From RUG12461 sp045657665 (GTDB lineage Bacteria > Bacillota > Clostridia > Lachnospirales > Lachnospiraceae): 64,000 nucleotides of DNA. The number at the start of each line of letters is the position of its first letter. Position 1 is the stretch's first letter. The stretch is from NCBI GenBank assembly GCA_045657665.1, contig JAZOTN010000033.1, forward strand, positions 85,917-149,916. Direction: 5' to 3'. The position numbers and the translations under genes were made by a program. Shown one piece after another: positions 1-8,461 of the stretch. The notes below the pieces were generated by a model. The model searched no databases. It was given only the letters and a program-made list of their open reading frames with translations, and was not told where the DNA came from.

Positions 1-546
1 CTCCGTTTCCGGATCACGCCGTTTTCTTTCTTTCAGACGAATTCGCTTGGCGCGGAGACGCTCTATTCCGTGGCGCGGGAGTATGTCCGGGAAACCCTTT
101 CTGATCAGACGTGGGGGACCGTGTATGACCTATACTCCGGTACCGGTACGATCGCGCAGCTCCTCGCTGCCGCCGCATCCCGCGTAGTCGGGGTCGAGAT
201 CGTTCCGGAGGCAGTGGAGGCCGCGCGGCAAAATGCTGCGGAGAACGGCCTTGCGAACTGTGAGTTTTTCTGCGGTGACGTCTTAAAGGTTTTGGACGAT
301 CTTACGGAAAAACCGGATTTCATTATCCTTGATCCGCCCCGTGACGGGGTTCATCCGAAAGCTCTTTCGAAAATTCTTTCCTATGGTGTAAACCATATGG
401 TCTATGTTTCCTGCAAACCGTCTTCGCTTGCGAGGGATCTGGTTCCGATCCAGGCCGCAGGATACTCCGTGAAGCGCGTGAGGTGCGTTGATATGTTTCC
501 GTTTTCGAAAAATATCGAGACTGTGTGCCTCTTGTCGAAGATATAG
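1..546 (+). CDS. rlmD: 23S rRNA (uracil-5-)-methyltransferase, 3' part (RlmD/RumA family)
   Basis: The reading frame is open from base 1, so this is the C-terminal 181 codons of a longer gene cut by the window edge; the GTG at 70 is internal, not the start. Visible family marks are SFFQTNS at codons 9-15, the SAM-binding DLYSGTGTI, the LDPPRDG motif, and VSCKPSSLARDL near the end, whose Cys is the nucleophile that attacks C6 of uracil in the TrmA/RumA family. The product would use SAM to make 5-methyluridine in 23S rRNA in the cytoplasm. The missing N-terminal half would hold a TRAM domain and, in many members, iron-sulfur cysteines, which cannot be checked here. The exact target (RlmC, RlmD or dual RlmCD) cannot be told from this part. 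Confidence 0.93.
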   Translation, partial: LRFRITPFSFFQTNSLGAETLYSVAREYVRETLSDQTWGTVYDLYSGTGTIAQLLAAAASRVVGVEIVPEAVEAARQNAAENGLANCEFFCGDVLKVLDDLTEKPDFIILDPPRDGVHPKALSKILSYGVNHMVYVSCKPSSLARDLVPIQAAGYSVKRVRCVDMFPFSKNIETVCLLSKI

Positions 547-568
547 GTGACAGGGGAGGTAACTTTGT

Positions 569-588
569 TTCCCCCCAAAAGGGGGGAA
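569..588. terminator. GC hairpin after rlmD, possible terminator
   Basis: TTCCCCCC and GGGGGGAA form an 8-bp stem with an AAAA loop between two convergent genes. No T-tract follows on the plus strand; instead a C-run is found at 595-604. On the minus strand there is a weak T-rich run. It may end either gene, but the support is modest. Confidence 0.35.
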
Positions 589-629
589 CCCAAGCCCCCC
601 CCCCTCTCTCCTACAAAAACCGGATCAGT

Positions 630-1205
630 TTATTTCGCTTTCACACTCTCCATGATAGCCATCACTTCCGGGTTATCCCATGAGATACCCTGATCTTTTC
701 CGTCAATGGATGTGAGGATATCAAATACATAAATGTCATCGCCTGTCTGGTATTCGATTTCCTGATACACATATCCCATGCTGTCATACTGTGAAGCCTT
801 GCATGCCGTTCCGTTGATCGTTACACCGTCGATCGTCGATACATCGTCATACATATCCGCCGGATCAATCGCAAGGTAAGAGCCGTCCTGGTAATAATTA
901 ATGCTCACGTTTGCGGTCGTTCTTGCGCCCCACTCATCTGCAGGGGTTCCTTTTGCAACGAGAATGGAATCGGTCTTCACCGCACCTTCCTCATCTGCAA
1001 ACATATCGGATACTCCGACTGCCGTCCATCCGGACGGAACGTCAACCGTGAAATCACCGACATCATAGGTTTCCATAGCTCCTGCCGATGCCGCAGGTGC
1101 ATCTCCGCCTGCAGCAGCAGCTGCAGCACCGCCGGAATTTCCGCATGCTGTCATGACAAATGCTGCCGTACATGCGAGTGCAAGGGACATTAATTTCTTC
1201 TTCAT
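630..1205 (-). CDS. Putative lipoprotein, unknown function
   Basis: 191 residues. A type II signal peptide is clear: MKKK, a hydrophobic stretch, then lipobox MTAC with Cys at about 21, so the mature protein should be tethered to the outer face of the membrane. A low-complexity Ala/Gly linker (about 26-42) follows, then a roughly 150-residue domain that begins YDVGDFTVDVPSGW, a pattern I associate with small extracellular PsbP/DUF-type lipoproteins of Clostridia, without a firm family name. The start is set by GGAGGAAGC just upstream of the ATG. It is convergent with rlmD and divergent from the next lipoprotein gene, so it has its own promoter in 1206-1345. Confidence 0.8.
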   Translation of the reverse strand: MKKKLMSLALACTAAFVMTACGNSGGAAAAAAGGDAPAASAGAMETYDVGDFTVDVPSGWTAVGVSDMFADEEGAVKTDSILVAKGTPADEWGARTTANVSINYYQDGSYLAIDPADMYDDVSTIDGVTINGTACKASQYDSMGYVYQEIEYQTGDDIYVFDILTSIDGKDQGISWDNPEVMAIMESVKAK

Positions 1206-1345
1206 AACTGCTTCCTCCGTTTCTCAATTAGATAAAAATATCTGGACTATAGGAAAAGTTCTTTAACATTATAACAGTTTTTCGAAATTTGTCATCTCTT
1301 TATGGTATAATTGCTACGTTAACCGAAACGCAAGGAGGTAATGAA

Positions 1346-2137
1346 ATGAATAAGATGATGAGAAAGATGTTATCGACCATGCTTGCGGCAACGCTTGGCG
1401 CAGGTGTTCTGGCTGGATGCGGTGCTGCGGGAGCGCCCGTGACTGCTGAACCGGAAGCCGAGGAGTATTTTGAGACAGAAGATTACGAATATGATGACTA
1501 TGCAGAAGATACAGAATACTACGAAGAAGAGCCGGAAGAAGAGTATGATGAGACCGGGGATCTGACCGATGAGGAGATCGTGGAACTGGCCAGAATTTAC
1601 AGCGGCGCCCCGCTTGCGGAGCTTGATCAGGTCATGGATAACGGATATCTGTATATCCATCTGTATGAGGATCAGGGCGATCATACCGCAACGATCGACT
1701 GGTATGAGATCGATCCGGTGACTCTGAAAGGTACAGACTTCGAAGGAAACCCGGTAGACCTTTCGGGAGTGGATTTTTCCGATGCTAAAGGTGACGATGT
1801 TGAAGGTGACGCGGGTGAAGGCGTTGCGATCGCGGACGGAGAATATGTCACGGATGATGAATATACCGGTGATCTGTCTTCAGACGGAAAAACCATGACG
1901 ATCACGACGGCGCTCTATGAGTTTGTGAACAGTCCGTCGCCGTCCTACCCGAAGCAGACCTATGTGATCAATGTGGCGGATTCCTGCAAATGTGTCGAGG
2001 TGCAGGAGCAGACGACGGAGTCTTCATTTTTCGACAAACTGGATCTCATAGGCGATTTCCTGAACGGGACCACCGGGCTTCCGATCACGCTCGTATTCAA
2101 GAATAATGAGCTGGTAGAAATCCAGTTCAGCTCATGA
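1346..2137 (+). CDS. Acidic lipoprotein, unknown function
   Basis: 263 residues from the ATG at 1346, chosen because AAGGAGG lies at 1332-1338; an in-frame ATG at 1289 has no such site. A -10-like TATAAT sits at 1306-1311. The signal peptide ends in lipobox LAGC (Cys about 25). Residues about 30-75 are almost only Glu, Asp and Tyr, a flexible strongly acidic linker, then a soluble domain of about 180 residues that I do not recognise. The gene overlaps the following phosphatase gene by four bases (ATGA), so the two are translationally coupled. An extracytoplasmic partner for the Cache sensor of that phosphatase is a reasonable guess, not shown. Confidence 0.8.
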   Translation: MNKMMRKMLSTMLAATLGAGVLAGCGAAGAPVTAEPEAEEYFETEDYEYDDYAEDTEYYEEEPEEEYDETGDLTDEEIVELARIYSGAPLAELDQVMDNGYLYIHLYEDQGDHTATIDWYEIDPVTLKGTDFEGNPVDLSGVDFSDAKGDDVEGDAGEGVAIADGEYVTDDEYTGDLSSDGKTMTITTALYEFVNSPSPSYPKQTYVINVADSCKCVEVQEQTTESSFFDKLDLIGDFLNGTTGLPITLVFKNNELVEIQFSS

Positions 2138-4020
2138 AAAAGCATCTTTCCCGGATCGTATTTCAAAGGATGCTGATGTTGTTCATCGGCTCCTTTTCCA
2201 TACTGATGGCGATCACCATCATTTATTTTGTTTTGTATGGAAAAAATAAGATCGGGGAGGAAATGAAGACGTTTCTTACGCATTTCAGCGAGGAAACGTT
2301 TGATAACTATATGAGGGAATTAACTGAGGATTACGCTGAGGGAGTTGATAAGGGACTGACGGAAAAGGGCATTTCGTTTTTTGATGATCCGAAGTTTCAG
2401 GTGAAATCAGCTGAAATGCTTGAAAGCGGCTGGTGCAGCGAATGGAATATCATTGATGAAAACGGGATCATTATTGCATCCAGCAAGGAAGACTATGTCG
2501 GATATGATATGCATTCCGGAGAGCAGTCCGCGGAGTTTTTATGTCTCCTGGAAGGTGCAGATTACTATTCCCAGGATTTTCGTGAGATCTCCTATGATAA
2601 CAATACCAGGATGCTGTATGTAGGAGCGCCGGTTCACAGTATCGGTGGCTTTGTTCAAATGGGTTTTGATGAGGAGATGTATCAGGAGATCGTCAGGGAT
2701 TCCGTGGTGGGACATATTGCCACATCCCATGTCGGGATTGACGGATACATGTTGTTTTTAAACGATGAGAATGAGGTGATCACCAGCTCGGGAAACAGAT
2801 TTGACGGAGAAACACTGATTCTTTCAAAGAGCCTTGAGGATATAGCCTCTCAGGAAAAGGAGCAGTATGAGGATGTATTTGGGATTAAAACCTATGTGGA
2901 GGTGATCCCGTACAAGGACTATTATGTTTTGGAAGGAATGCCGCTGAGCGAGGTTTATGCGCCTTATAACGTGACGCTTGTCACACTGGTCATGGTTTAT
3001 GCCGCGGTTTTTGCCGTTCTGTTTCTTTTGATCCGCCATCTGATCAACAGTCAGGTCGTAAAAGGCGTATACAGTCTTGATGGAACGCTTTCCAGGATTA
3101 TGGGAGGGAATCTTGAGGAAAAAGCGGATTTCCGGAATTCCATAGAATTTGACGGCCTCTCTGACGGCATCAATCATACGGTGGGCCGCCTTAAGCAGAT
3201 GATCAGCGAGGCGGAGAAAAAGATGGAGGAGGAGCTTGCATTTGCGAAGGAGATTCAGACTTCTGCGGTTCCAACACTCTTCCCGCCTTTCCCGGAAAAG
3301 GAGTCCTTTGGGCTTTATGCCCTGATGGATACGGCAAAGGCAGTGGGCGGTGATTTCTATGATTTCTTCCTGATCAACGACCAGACGCTGGCTCTTGTGA
3401 TCGCAGATGTGTCCGACAAAGGGATGCCGGCGGCGCTCTTTATGATGCGGGCGAAGACGCTCATCAAGACCTATGCGGAGCAGGGGCTTCCGGTGGAAGA
3501 GGTGGCATCGAAGGTAAACGCGGCGCTTTGTGAAGAAAACAGTGCACGTATGTTCGTGACGGCATGGATCGGGTTTTTGAATCTGGGAAGCGGCAATCTC
3601 AGCTTTGTACACGCAGGGCATACCAATCCGCTTATTTTTGGAAAAACAGGTGCCTGGTATCTCGACAGAAAGAAAAATGCCATGCTCGGAAGCTTTGATT
3701 ATGCCGTATATGAAAGACAGGAAATGGAACTCCATCCCGGAGAAAGCCTGTTGCTGTATACAGATGGCGTGACGGAGGCGATGAACCCGGAAGGGGAACT
3801 GTATGGAGAGCATCGTCTTTTAAAACTCGTCAGAAAGATCGAAAAGATCGGTGAAACGGATCGGAATCAGTATGCAGAAAGCCAGTGCCGCAGGGTATAT
3901 GAGGATGTCAAGAACTTTGCAGGCAGTGCCGACCAGTCGGATGATATTACGCTGTTATGGTTTTATTTGGCGGAGACAGAGGACGTTGGAGACAGGGGAC
4001 GGTTCTGCGTCTCATTTTAA
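2134..4020 (+). CDS. Cache-HAMP-SpoIIE (PP2C-type) serine phosphatase
   Basis: 628 residues. One TM helix (about 10-35), an extracellular Cache-like sensor (about 40-275, with NIIDENGIIIASS and GYDMHSGEQS), a second TM (about 285-305), HAMP (about 305-365), a short coiled coil, then a SpoIIE/RsbU PP2C domain (about 385-620). Metal-binding signatures are GGDFYDFF, IADVSDKGMPAALFM, LYTDGVTEAM and QSDDITLL, all intact. Such enzymes dephosphorylate STAS anti-sigma antagonists in response to an outside signal. Its paralog is at 58651-60543. The paralog ends right after the QSDDIT strand, whereas this one carries about 16 extra residues encoded by a dispersed palindromic repeat (3988-4013), which also lies just before the stop codon. 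Confidence 0.92.
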   Translation: MKKHLSRIVFQRMLMLFIGSFSILMAITIIYFVLYGKNKIGEEMKTFLTHFSEETFDNYMRELTEDYAEGVDKGLTEKGISFFDDPKFQVKSAEMLESGWCSEWNIIDENGIIIASSKEDYVGYDMHSGEQSAEFLCLLEGADYYSQDFREISYDNNTRMLYVGAPVHSIGGFVQMGFDEEMYQEIVRDSVVGHIATSHVGIDGYMLFLNDENEVITSSGNRFDGETLILSKSLEDIASQEKEQYEDVFGIKTYVEVIPYKDYYVLEGMPLSEVYAPYNVTLVTLVMVYAAVFAVLFLLIRHLINSQVVKGVYSLDGTLSRIMGGNLEEKADFRNSIEFDGLSDGINHTVGRLKQMISEAEKKMEEELAFAKEIQTSAVPTLFPPFPEKESFGLYALMDTAKAVGGDFYDFFLINDQTLALVIADVSDKGMPAALFMMRAKTLIKTYAEQGLPVEEVASKVNAALCEENSARMFVTAWIGFLNLGSGNLSFVHAGHTNPLIFGKTGAWYLDRKKNAMLGSFDYAVYERQEMELHPGESLLLYTDGVTEAMNPEGELYGEHRLLKLVRKIEKIGETDRNQYAESQCRRVYEDVKNFAGSADQSDDITLLWFYLAETEDVGDRGRFCVSF

Positions 4021-4043
4021 AGAGACAAAGAACCGTATCCTGG
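3988..4043. repeat. Dispersed palindromic repeat, copy 1 (inverted pair)
   Basis: The first unit (3988-4013) has arm GGAGACA, core GGGGACGGTTCTG and arm CGTCTC. A second, degraded unit in the opposite orientation starts at 4021 (AGAGACAAAGAACCGT). The stop codon of the phosphatase gene lies between them. Confidence 0.85.
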
Positions 4044-4058
4044 CTCAACAGAATCGTT

Positions 4059-5027
4059 TCATTGCCCTTCCACGACAAGGTTTGTACCATCACATATGGT
4101 CACAACATTACCGTCCATGGTGTCGTAGGAGTGGATGCCATACTCATCGAGCTTTTTTAAAAGCTTTTTATCCGGCTTCTCTTTGGAGGAAGTGCTGATG
4201 ACGGAATCTTCGGGAGTTACCATTTCAAGCAGAGCCTGGATCTCTTTCTCGTAAGAGCCGTGGTGGGGAAGCTTGATCCAGTCGGCATCGAGATCATCTC
4301 CGCTGTTAACGATCTGCGTGATGCGGTCAGCCTCAATATCGCCTGTAAAAAGGAGCTTGTTCTCGCCGAAATCCACCATGCTTACGAGAGACATGTTGTT
4401 GTCACGGTTGCTCTGATCTGCAAGAAGAGGGTCGGGATCCTCAGCCGGTAGCAGCCGGACGTTCAGATTGTCATATTGAAAGTCCACCGGATCGGTGCCA
4501 ACGGTAATGACATTGTCGTGATGCTCCAGCTCTTCCATAAGGCCCGGATAATAGCGCTTTTCGCTTTCATAGTCCGGAATATAGATCGTATCGACCGGAT
4601 ATTTTTGTAAAAGCTTTACTGCGCTGCCGATGTGATCCTGGTCATAATGGGTCAGGATCATATAGTCAATGGAGTCGATGGCATTGTCACTGAGGAAAGA
4701 ATCGATGGTATTATATTTTTCTTCAGTGCCTGTATCGATGATGCCTGTCGTGTCCTGGTATTGCAGAACGGCACAATCCGCTTTTCCGACATCAAGGTTT
4801 GTGACCACCAGATCGGAATAGGTGTCGTTTGGAACAGAGGCTTCTTCCTCACCTTCACCGCTGAGGATCGTGATGATATCCTCTTCCGGCTCTTCCGGAA
4901 CCCCGGCATTTTCGAAGGAGGGCGAGAGGAGCCAGTAAAGTACAAAACCTGTAATCCCGGCGAGCACAAGGATGAGCAGAATAATGTCTAACAATTTGGA
5001 GCGTTTTGAGTTTTTGCTTTCATTCAT
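4059..5027 (-). CDS. Membrane-anchored metallo-beta-lactamase-fold hydrolase (ComEC C-terminal-like)
   Basis: 322 residues from the ATG at 5027, which has AAAGGA about 12 bases upstream; an earlier in-frame ATG at 5099 would run into the divergent promoter region. The N-terminus is Lys-rich, then one TM helix (about 12-34), an acidic linker, and an MBL domain from about residue 72. TNLDVGKADCAVLQ and LTHYDQDHIGS (His127, Asp129, Asp131, His132) are the metal-site signature of the stand-alone ComEC/Rec2 hydrolase family; a later PHHGSYEKE supplies another His. The anchored domain would face outward. Members are thought to act on nucleic acid or nucleotides, but substrate is unknown. The full ComEC channel is absent, so I do not call it a competence gene. 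Confidence 0.87.
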   Translation of the reverse strand: MNESKNSKRSKLLDIILLILVLAGITGFVLYWLLSPSFENAGVPEEPEEDIITILSGEGEEEASVPNDTYSDLVVTNLDVGKADCAVLQYQDTTGIIDTGTEEKYNTIDSFLSDNAIDSIDYMILTHYDQDHIGSAVKLLQKYPVDTIYIPDYESEKRYYPGLMEELEHHDNVITVGTDPVDFQYDNLNVRLLPAEDPDPLLADQSNRDNNMSLVSMVDFGENKLLFTGDIEADRITQIVNSGDDLDADWIKLPHHGSYEKEIQALLEMVTPEDSVISTSSKEKPDKKLLKKLDEYGIHSYDTMDGNVVTICDGTNLVVEGQ

Positions 5028-5117
5028 GATTTTTGATATCCTTTTCTGTTGAAGAATGTTTTTTTGCAAAGATTCTATTGTAACTGTTATTATAACCAAA
5101 AAAGACAGGAGGTAGTT

Positions 5118-5819
5118 ATGAATTCAATCATGTCAAGCGTATTCGGTGCTACGGCAACGATCAGCATTCAGGGTGTGCTGCTCAGCGTTCTGCTGGCGTT
5201 CGCACTCGGGGCGGTACTCGGGAACATCTACTATTTTACGTCCACGTCCACAACCAAGGGCTTTGTGATCACGATTGCCCTGATCCCGCCCGTTACCTGC
5301 GTGATCCTGCTGCTCATCTCGAAAAACTTCGGCGCCGGTCTTGCGGTGGCTGGTGCATTTGCTCTGATCAAATTCAAATCCGTTGCAGGAACCGCGAAGG
5401 AGATCGTGGCGTTGTTTATCAGCATCGGTGTTGGAATTGCCTGCGGCAGCGGGTTCCTGATGATCGCGCTCATTTCTTCGGTTGTCATTTATATTGTATT
5501 CTTTCTTTACTGCAAAGTGGGCATCTGGAAAACGAAAAAAGAATACAAACTGGTACGGTTTCTGTCCGTAGAGCCCACTGAGAAGACCGGCGGGATTGAA
5601 AGCGTGGAAGCAGCCATTGATAACTATATTGAAGCAAAAACCCTGATCGGAACAAAGTACGCGTTTTCTAAGGATCGCCAGAAAAAAACACTGCAGTATA
5701 AATACAGGGTTACGCTGAAATCCCTGGAGTCGGAACGCGAACTGATCGATCAGCTCGTGGATCTGAAGATGGTGTTTGATCTGAGCATTCCGGATAAAAA
5801 GAGGATCAACCAGCTATAA
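5118..5819 (+). CDS. DUF4956 family membrane protein
   Basis: 233 residues from ATG 5118, fixed by AGGAGG at 5107-5112. There are about four TM segments in residues 15-140 (FALGAVLGNIYYFTS, VITIALIPPVTCVILLL, GAFALIKFKSVAGTAKE, ALISSVVIYIVFF) and a cytoplasmic tail of about 90 residues. The conserved stretch around IKFKSVAGTAKE is typical of DUF4956. In other bacteria this family often sits beside VTC-like polyphosphate polymerases and CotH kinases, neither of which is here, so no role is assigned. It overlaps the convergent HD-APH gene by six bases. Confidence 0.82.
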   Translation: MNSIMSSVFGATATISIQGVLLSVLLAFALGAVLGNIYYFTSTSTTKGFVITIALIPPVTCVILLLISKNFGAGLAVAGAFALIKFKSVAGTAKEIVALFISIGVGIACGSGFLMIALISSVVIYIVFFLYCKVGIWKTKKEYKLVRFLSVEPTEKTGGIESVEAAIDNYIEAKTLIGTKYAFSKDRQKKTLQYKYRVTLKSLESERELIDQLVDLKMVFDLSIPDKKRINQL

Positions 5820-7283
5820 TTCCAGGCTGCTTACCCGAAGGATAAGCTCGCGCTCCTTTGCCAAAAGCCGCTGCAGACGTTCTTCCTTATGAGACAGGTC
5901 GGTTCTTTTTCTGTATTTACGGATCAGCCGTACATAACAGAGAAGGGCTGCCTTATCCGTGGCTTCCCGGATCGCTTCTTCTGTCAGGCCCTTAAAGTAT
6001 TCCTTCATAAAGCAGTCAAAGAAGGAAAGCGCGGTATCGTAGGAGAAGCCCATAAATTGCCTGACTTTGTCCGGCTCTTCTTCGCCGATCGCCACATAGC
6101 TCATGTAGATGATGGAAAGGTCGAGCACCGGATGCCCGACGGACAGGCAGTCCAGATCGATCAGAACCGGCTCCGATCCATTCATCAGAACATTCCCGGT
6201 ATGAAAATCCCCGTGGACCAGGTGCTTTGTGGGCGGGAGTGAATCAATAAGGGTTTGGATCTTCGCAGCAAGCGCTTCGTCGAGGTATCCGATCCCTTCC
6301 GAGACCCAGGTTGTCATCATTTGAGACGCATCCTGGAAACAGTTTTCGTCGGTTTCCGTGCCGTGAATGGCATGCGCCACATCCGACATGATCTTTGCGT
6401 AACGGTCCACCTCTTCGGGGTGGGAGGTGATCAGAGCCGATACACTGGAAGAATCGATCAGCTCATACATGGTGCCGTAGCGGTTGCCGACCGCAACGAT
6501 CCCGAAGGTTACGGCTGTCGGAAGGCCCAGCACAAATGCTTTTCGGGCAAGCATGACCTCGCGTTCCACATCTTTGTAGGTGTTGCTTTCGTTATAAACT
6601 TTGATGATCAGTTCATCATCATACCGGTACACGTCTCCCTTTGCACCGTGTCCTATGACGGAGCATCCCTCCACGGAAACCTCCCGGTATTTTCGATATC
6701 TGGTTTTTTCCGTATCAAAGGTGCCGGGCCAGAGGTAATTGATCTGTTTGATGAATTCCTTGTATGCGCCGGTCCGGTTCAGGTCATACTCGACATACTG
6801 TGCGACCGTCATGTAATACCAGCGGTGCATCATCGGATCGCTCTGATTGAAGGAGTTCCAGAGGTCTTTGCCCCGTTCGCCGTAAATGCGGGAGAGGGAA
6901 CGGATATTGGACAGCTTGTCAGAAAGCCATAGCATTTTCACACCGATATCTTTGGAGTTTTTCAATACAAGAAGGGATTCCTCCTTGCGCCGCTTCCAGG
7001 TGAGTGATTTGTCCTCTCCGGGATATTTGTTCTCTGTTTCGGATTCCACCAGCGCTGCGATCCGGTCTCCGAACTTCTCCCGGATGGCATCAAGCGTGGT
7101 GTCCGTATCCTCTACCACATCATGGAGAACACCTGCGGCCATGATCTCCTGATCATCCGTCATCGTGGCGATGATCTGTGCAACCTCAAGAGGATGCAGG
7201 ATATACGGGATGTTTTTCAATTTTCTTACCTTGCCCTCATGAAGGGTGGTAGCATAGATGATTGCTTCTTCCAGTATGTCCAT
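5814..7283 (-). CDS. MESH1/SpoT-type HD domain fused to APH-family kinase
   Basis: 489 residues from ATG 7283; a GTG at 7313 in the same frame is possible but also lacks a clear ribosome site. The first 180 residues are a RelA/SpoT/MESH1-type HD domain: ILHPLEVAQ and GVLHDVVEDT (His54, Asp55), then an ENKY/WKRRKE helix. From about 215 on is an aminoglycoside-phosphotransferase fold with an intact Brenner motif, VHGDFHTGN (His357, Gly358, Asp359, Asn364) and the metal-binding LIDLDCLSVGHP. The APH part is close in style to the TIGR02172 group of anaerobes. The HD part predicts (p)ppGpp or similar nucleotide hydrolysis; the kinase part predicts ATP-dependent phosphorylation of an unknown target. 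The fusion of the two in one chain is unusual. It is divergent from the STAS-APH gene at 7430. Confidence 0.85.
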   Translation of the reverse strand: MDILEEAIIYATTLHEGKVRKLKNIPYILHPLEVAQIIATMTDDQEIMAAGVLHDVVEDTDTTLDAIREKFGDRIAALVESETENKYPGEDKSLTWKRRKEESLLVLKNSKDIGVKMLWLSDKLSNIRSLSRIYGERGKDLWNSFNQSDPMMHRWYYMTVAQYVEYDLNRTGAYKEFIKQINYLWPGTFDTEKTRYRKYREVSVEGCSVIGHGAKGDVYRYDDELIIKVYNESNTYKDVEREVMLARKAFVLGLPTAVTFGIVAVGNRYGTMYELIDSSSVSALITSHPEEVDRYAKIMSDVAHAIHGTETDENCFQDASQMMTTWVSEGIGYLDEALAAKIQTLIDSLPPTKHLVHGDFHTGNVLMNGSEPVLIDLDCLSVGHPVLDLSIIYMSYVAIGEEEPDKVRQFMGFSYDTALSFFDCFMKEYFKGLTEEAIREATDKAALLCYVRLIRKYRKRTDLSHKEERLQRLLAKERELILRVSSLEL

Positions 7284-7429
7284 TGATTTCTCTGTTTTGC
7301 ATCTGTGTGACACCGGTCTTTTGGTCCATTATAAACGAAAACTCTTCAGAACTGTATATCATTTTCGCAGCAAAATTATATCACTATTTTTGCCAGATTT
7401 GAACAGAAACGTGAAAGGAGATCAGAAAC

Positions 7430-8455
7430 GTGGAAGGTACAGAGATTCGATGGGAAGAAACAGAAAATGCGCTGCACGTTTTGCTCGCAGAGCGTATCGA
7501 CGCAGCATCGCGGCAGGAGCTGGAAGATAAGTTTTCGAAGGCTCTTGACGGACGGGAGAATGTGTCCATTCTGATAAACGCGGAAAAGCTCAGTTACATT
7601 TCCAGCGCGGGGATCCGTGTGCTCGTGGGTCTTCGCAAGGTCAGCAGGGATATAAGGATCTTTCATGTTTCCCAGGAGATTTATGACATTCTGAATGCGA
7701 CGGGCATTACGGACATGCTTCCTGTGGAACGCCGTATCCGTGAGATAAACGTTCCTTCCGCGGATCTTCTCATCCGGGAAGAGTCAGATGGGGAGATCTA
7801 TCGCTGGGAGGAGGATCTGGCGGTCAAGATTTATCGTGCCGGTGTATCTTTTGAAGAGGTACAGAGGAAATCCCTGCTGCTGGGCAAAGCGGCGTCATAC
7901 GGTGTTCCTACGACTTCCGTTTATGAGATCGTTTCCTGCGGAGAAAAAACGGGAATGATCTACGAATATCCTTACGGCAAGACACTGGAGGAGCTTTGGC
8001 TGATGCGCCCCGATCGTATGCAGGAAGAGATAGAGATGCTCTCGGAGCTTATGTATACGCTGCATCATCGTGTGATCGGGGAAGGGGATTTGCCGGATGT
8101 GTCAGAGCGGATGCTTTCCGAGCTGGAGGAAAACAGCACCCTTTCGGAGGATCAGAAAAAAAAGCTGACGGAGCTGGCAAAGAACCATTCCGGTGGAGAC
8201 GTCTTTGTATACGGGAATCTCCGCCTCGGAAACATTGTGCTTGACGAGGACAGGCTGGTGCTTCTCGATATGTCCCGCTGCGGCCGGGGAGATGCGATCC
8301 TTGACCTGCAGGCTGCTCTTTCCGCCATGAATGAGGATGGACATGCTTCATTCTGGAGGAATTTTTTTGTCCGGTACGCGGAATTGATGGATCAAAAGGA
8401 GCGATCAATAGCGGAGGAGACACTGGACTCATCCTTAAAGACATGGTGGGATTAA
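7430..8455 (+). CDS. STAS domain fused to APH-like pseudokinase
   Basis: 341 residues from GTG 7430, fixed by AAAGGAG at 7414-7420. Residues 1-105 are a STAS domain; KLSYISSAGIRVL carries Ser58/Ser59 at the place where SpoIIAA-type antagonists are phosphorylated. Residues about 110-340 have the APH fold order, ending YGNLRLGN then LLDMSRCG. In active APH enzymes the first motif is HGDxxxxN; here His and the catalytic Asp are Tyr261 and Asn263, while Asn268 and Asp280 are kept. So nucleotide binding may remain but phosphotransfer is doubtful. A paralog with the same changes is at 22624. The natural partners are the two SpoIIE phosphatases in this window and the active kinase encoded divergently. 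The next gene follows six bases later. Confidence 0.87.
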   Translation: MEGTEIRWEETENALHVLLAERIDAASRQELEDKFSKALDGRENVSILINAEKLSYISSAGIRVLVGLRKVSRDIRIFHVSQEIYDILNATGITDMLPVERRIREINVPSADLLIREESDGEIYRWEEDLAVKIYRAGVSFEEVQRKSLLLGKAASYGVPTTSVYEIVSCGEKTGMIYEYPYGKTLEELWLMRPDRMQEEIEMLSELMYTLHHRVIGEGDLPDVSERMLSELEENSTLSEDQKKKLTELAKNHSGGDVFVYGNLRLGNIVLDEDRLVLLDMSRCGRGDAILDLQAALSAMNEDGHASFWRNFFVRYAELMDQKERSIAEETLDSSLKTWWD

Positions 8456-8461
8456 GAAAAT

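Noticed and set aside
547..565. GTGACAGGGGAGG after rlmD as another copy of the dispersed repeat
   Set aside because: Only the GACAGGGGA part agrees; the core and right arm are missing.
2824..3813. A 329-codon open frame on the minus strand
   Set aside because: It lies fully opposite the SpoIIE phosphatase gene, has no ribosome site and reads as His/Arg/Ile-rich antisense text.
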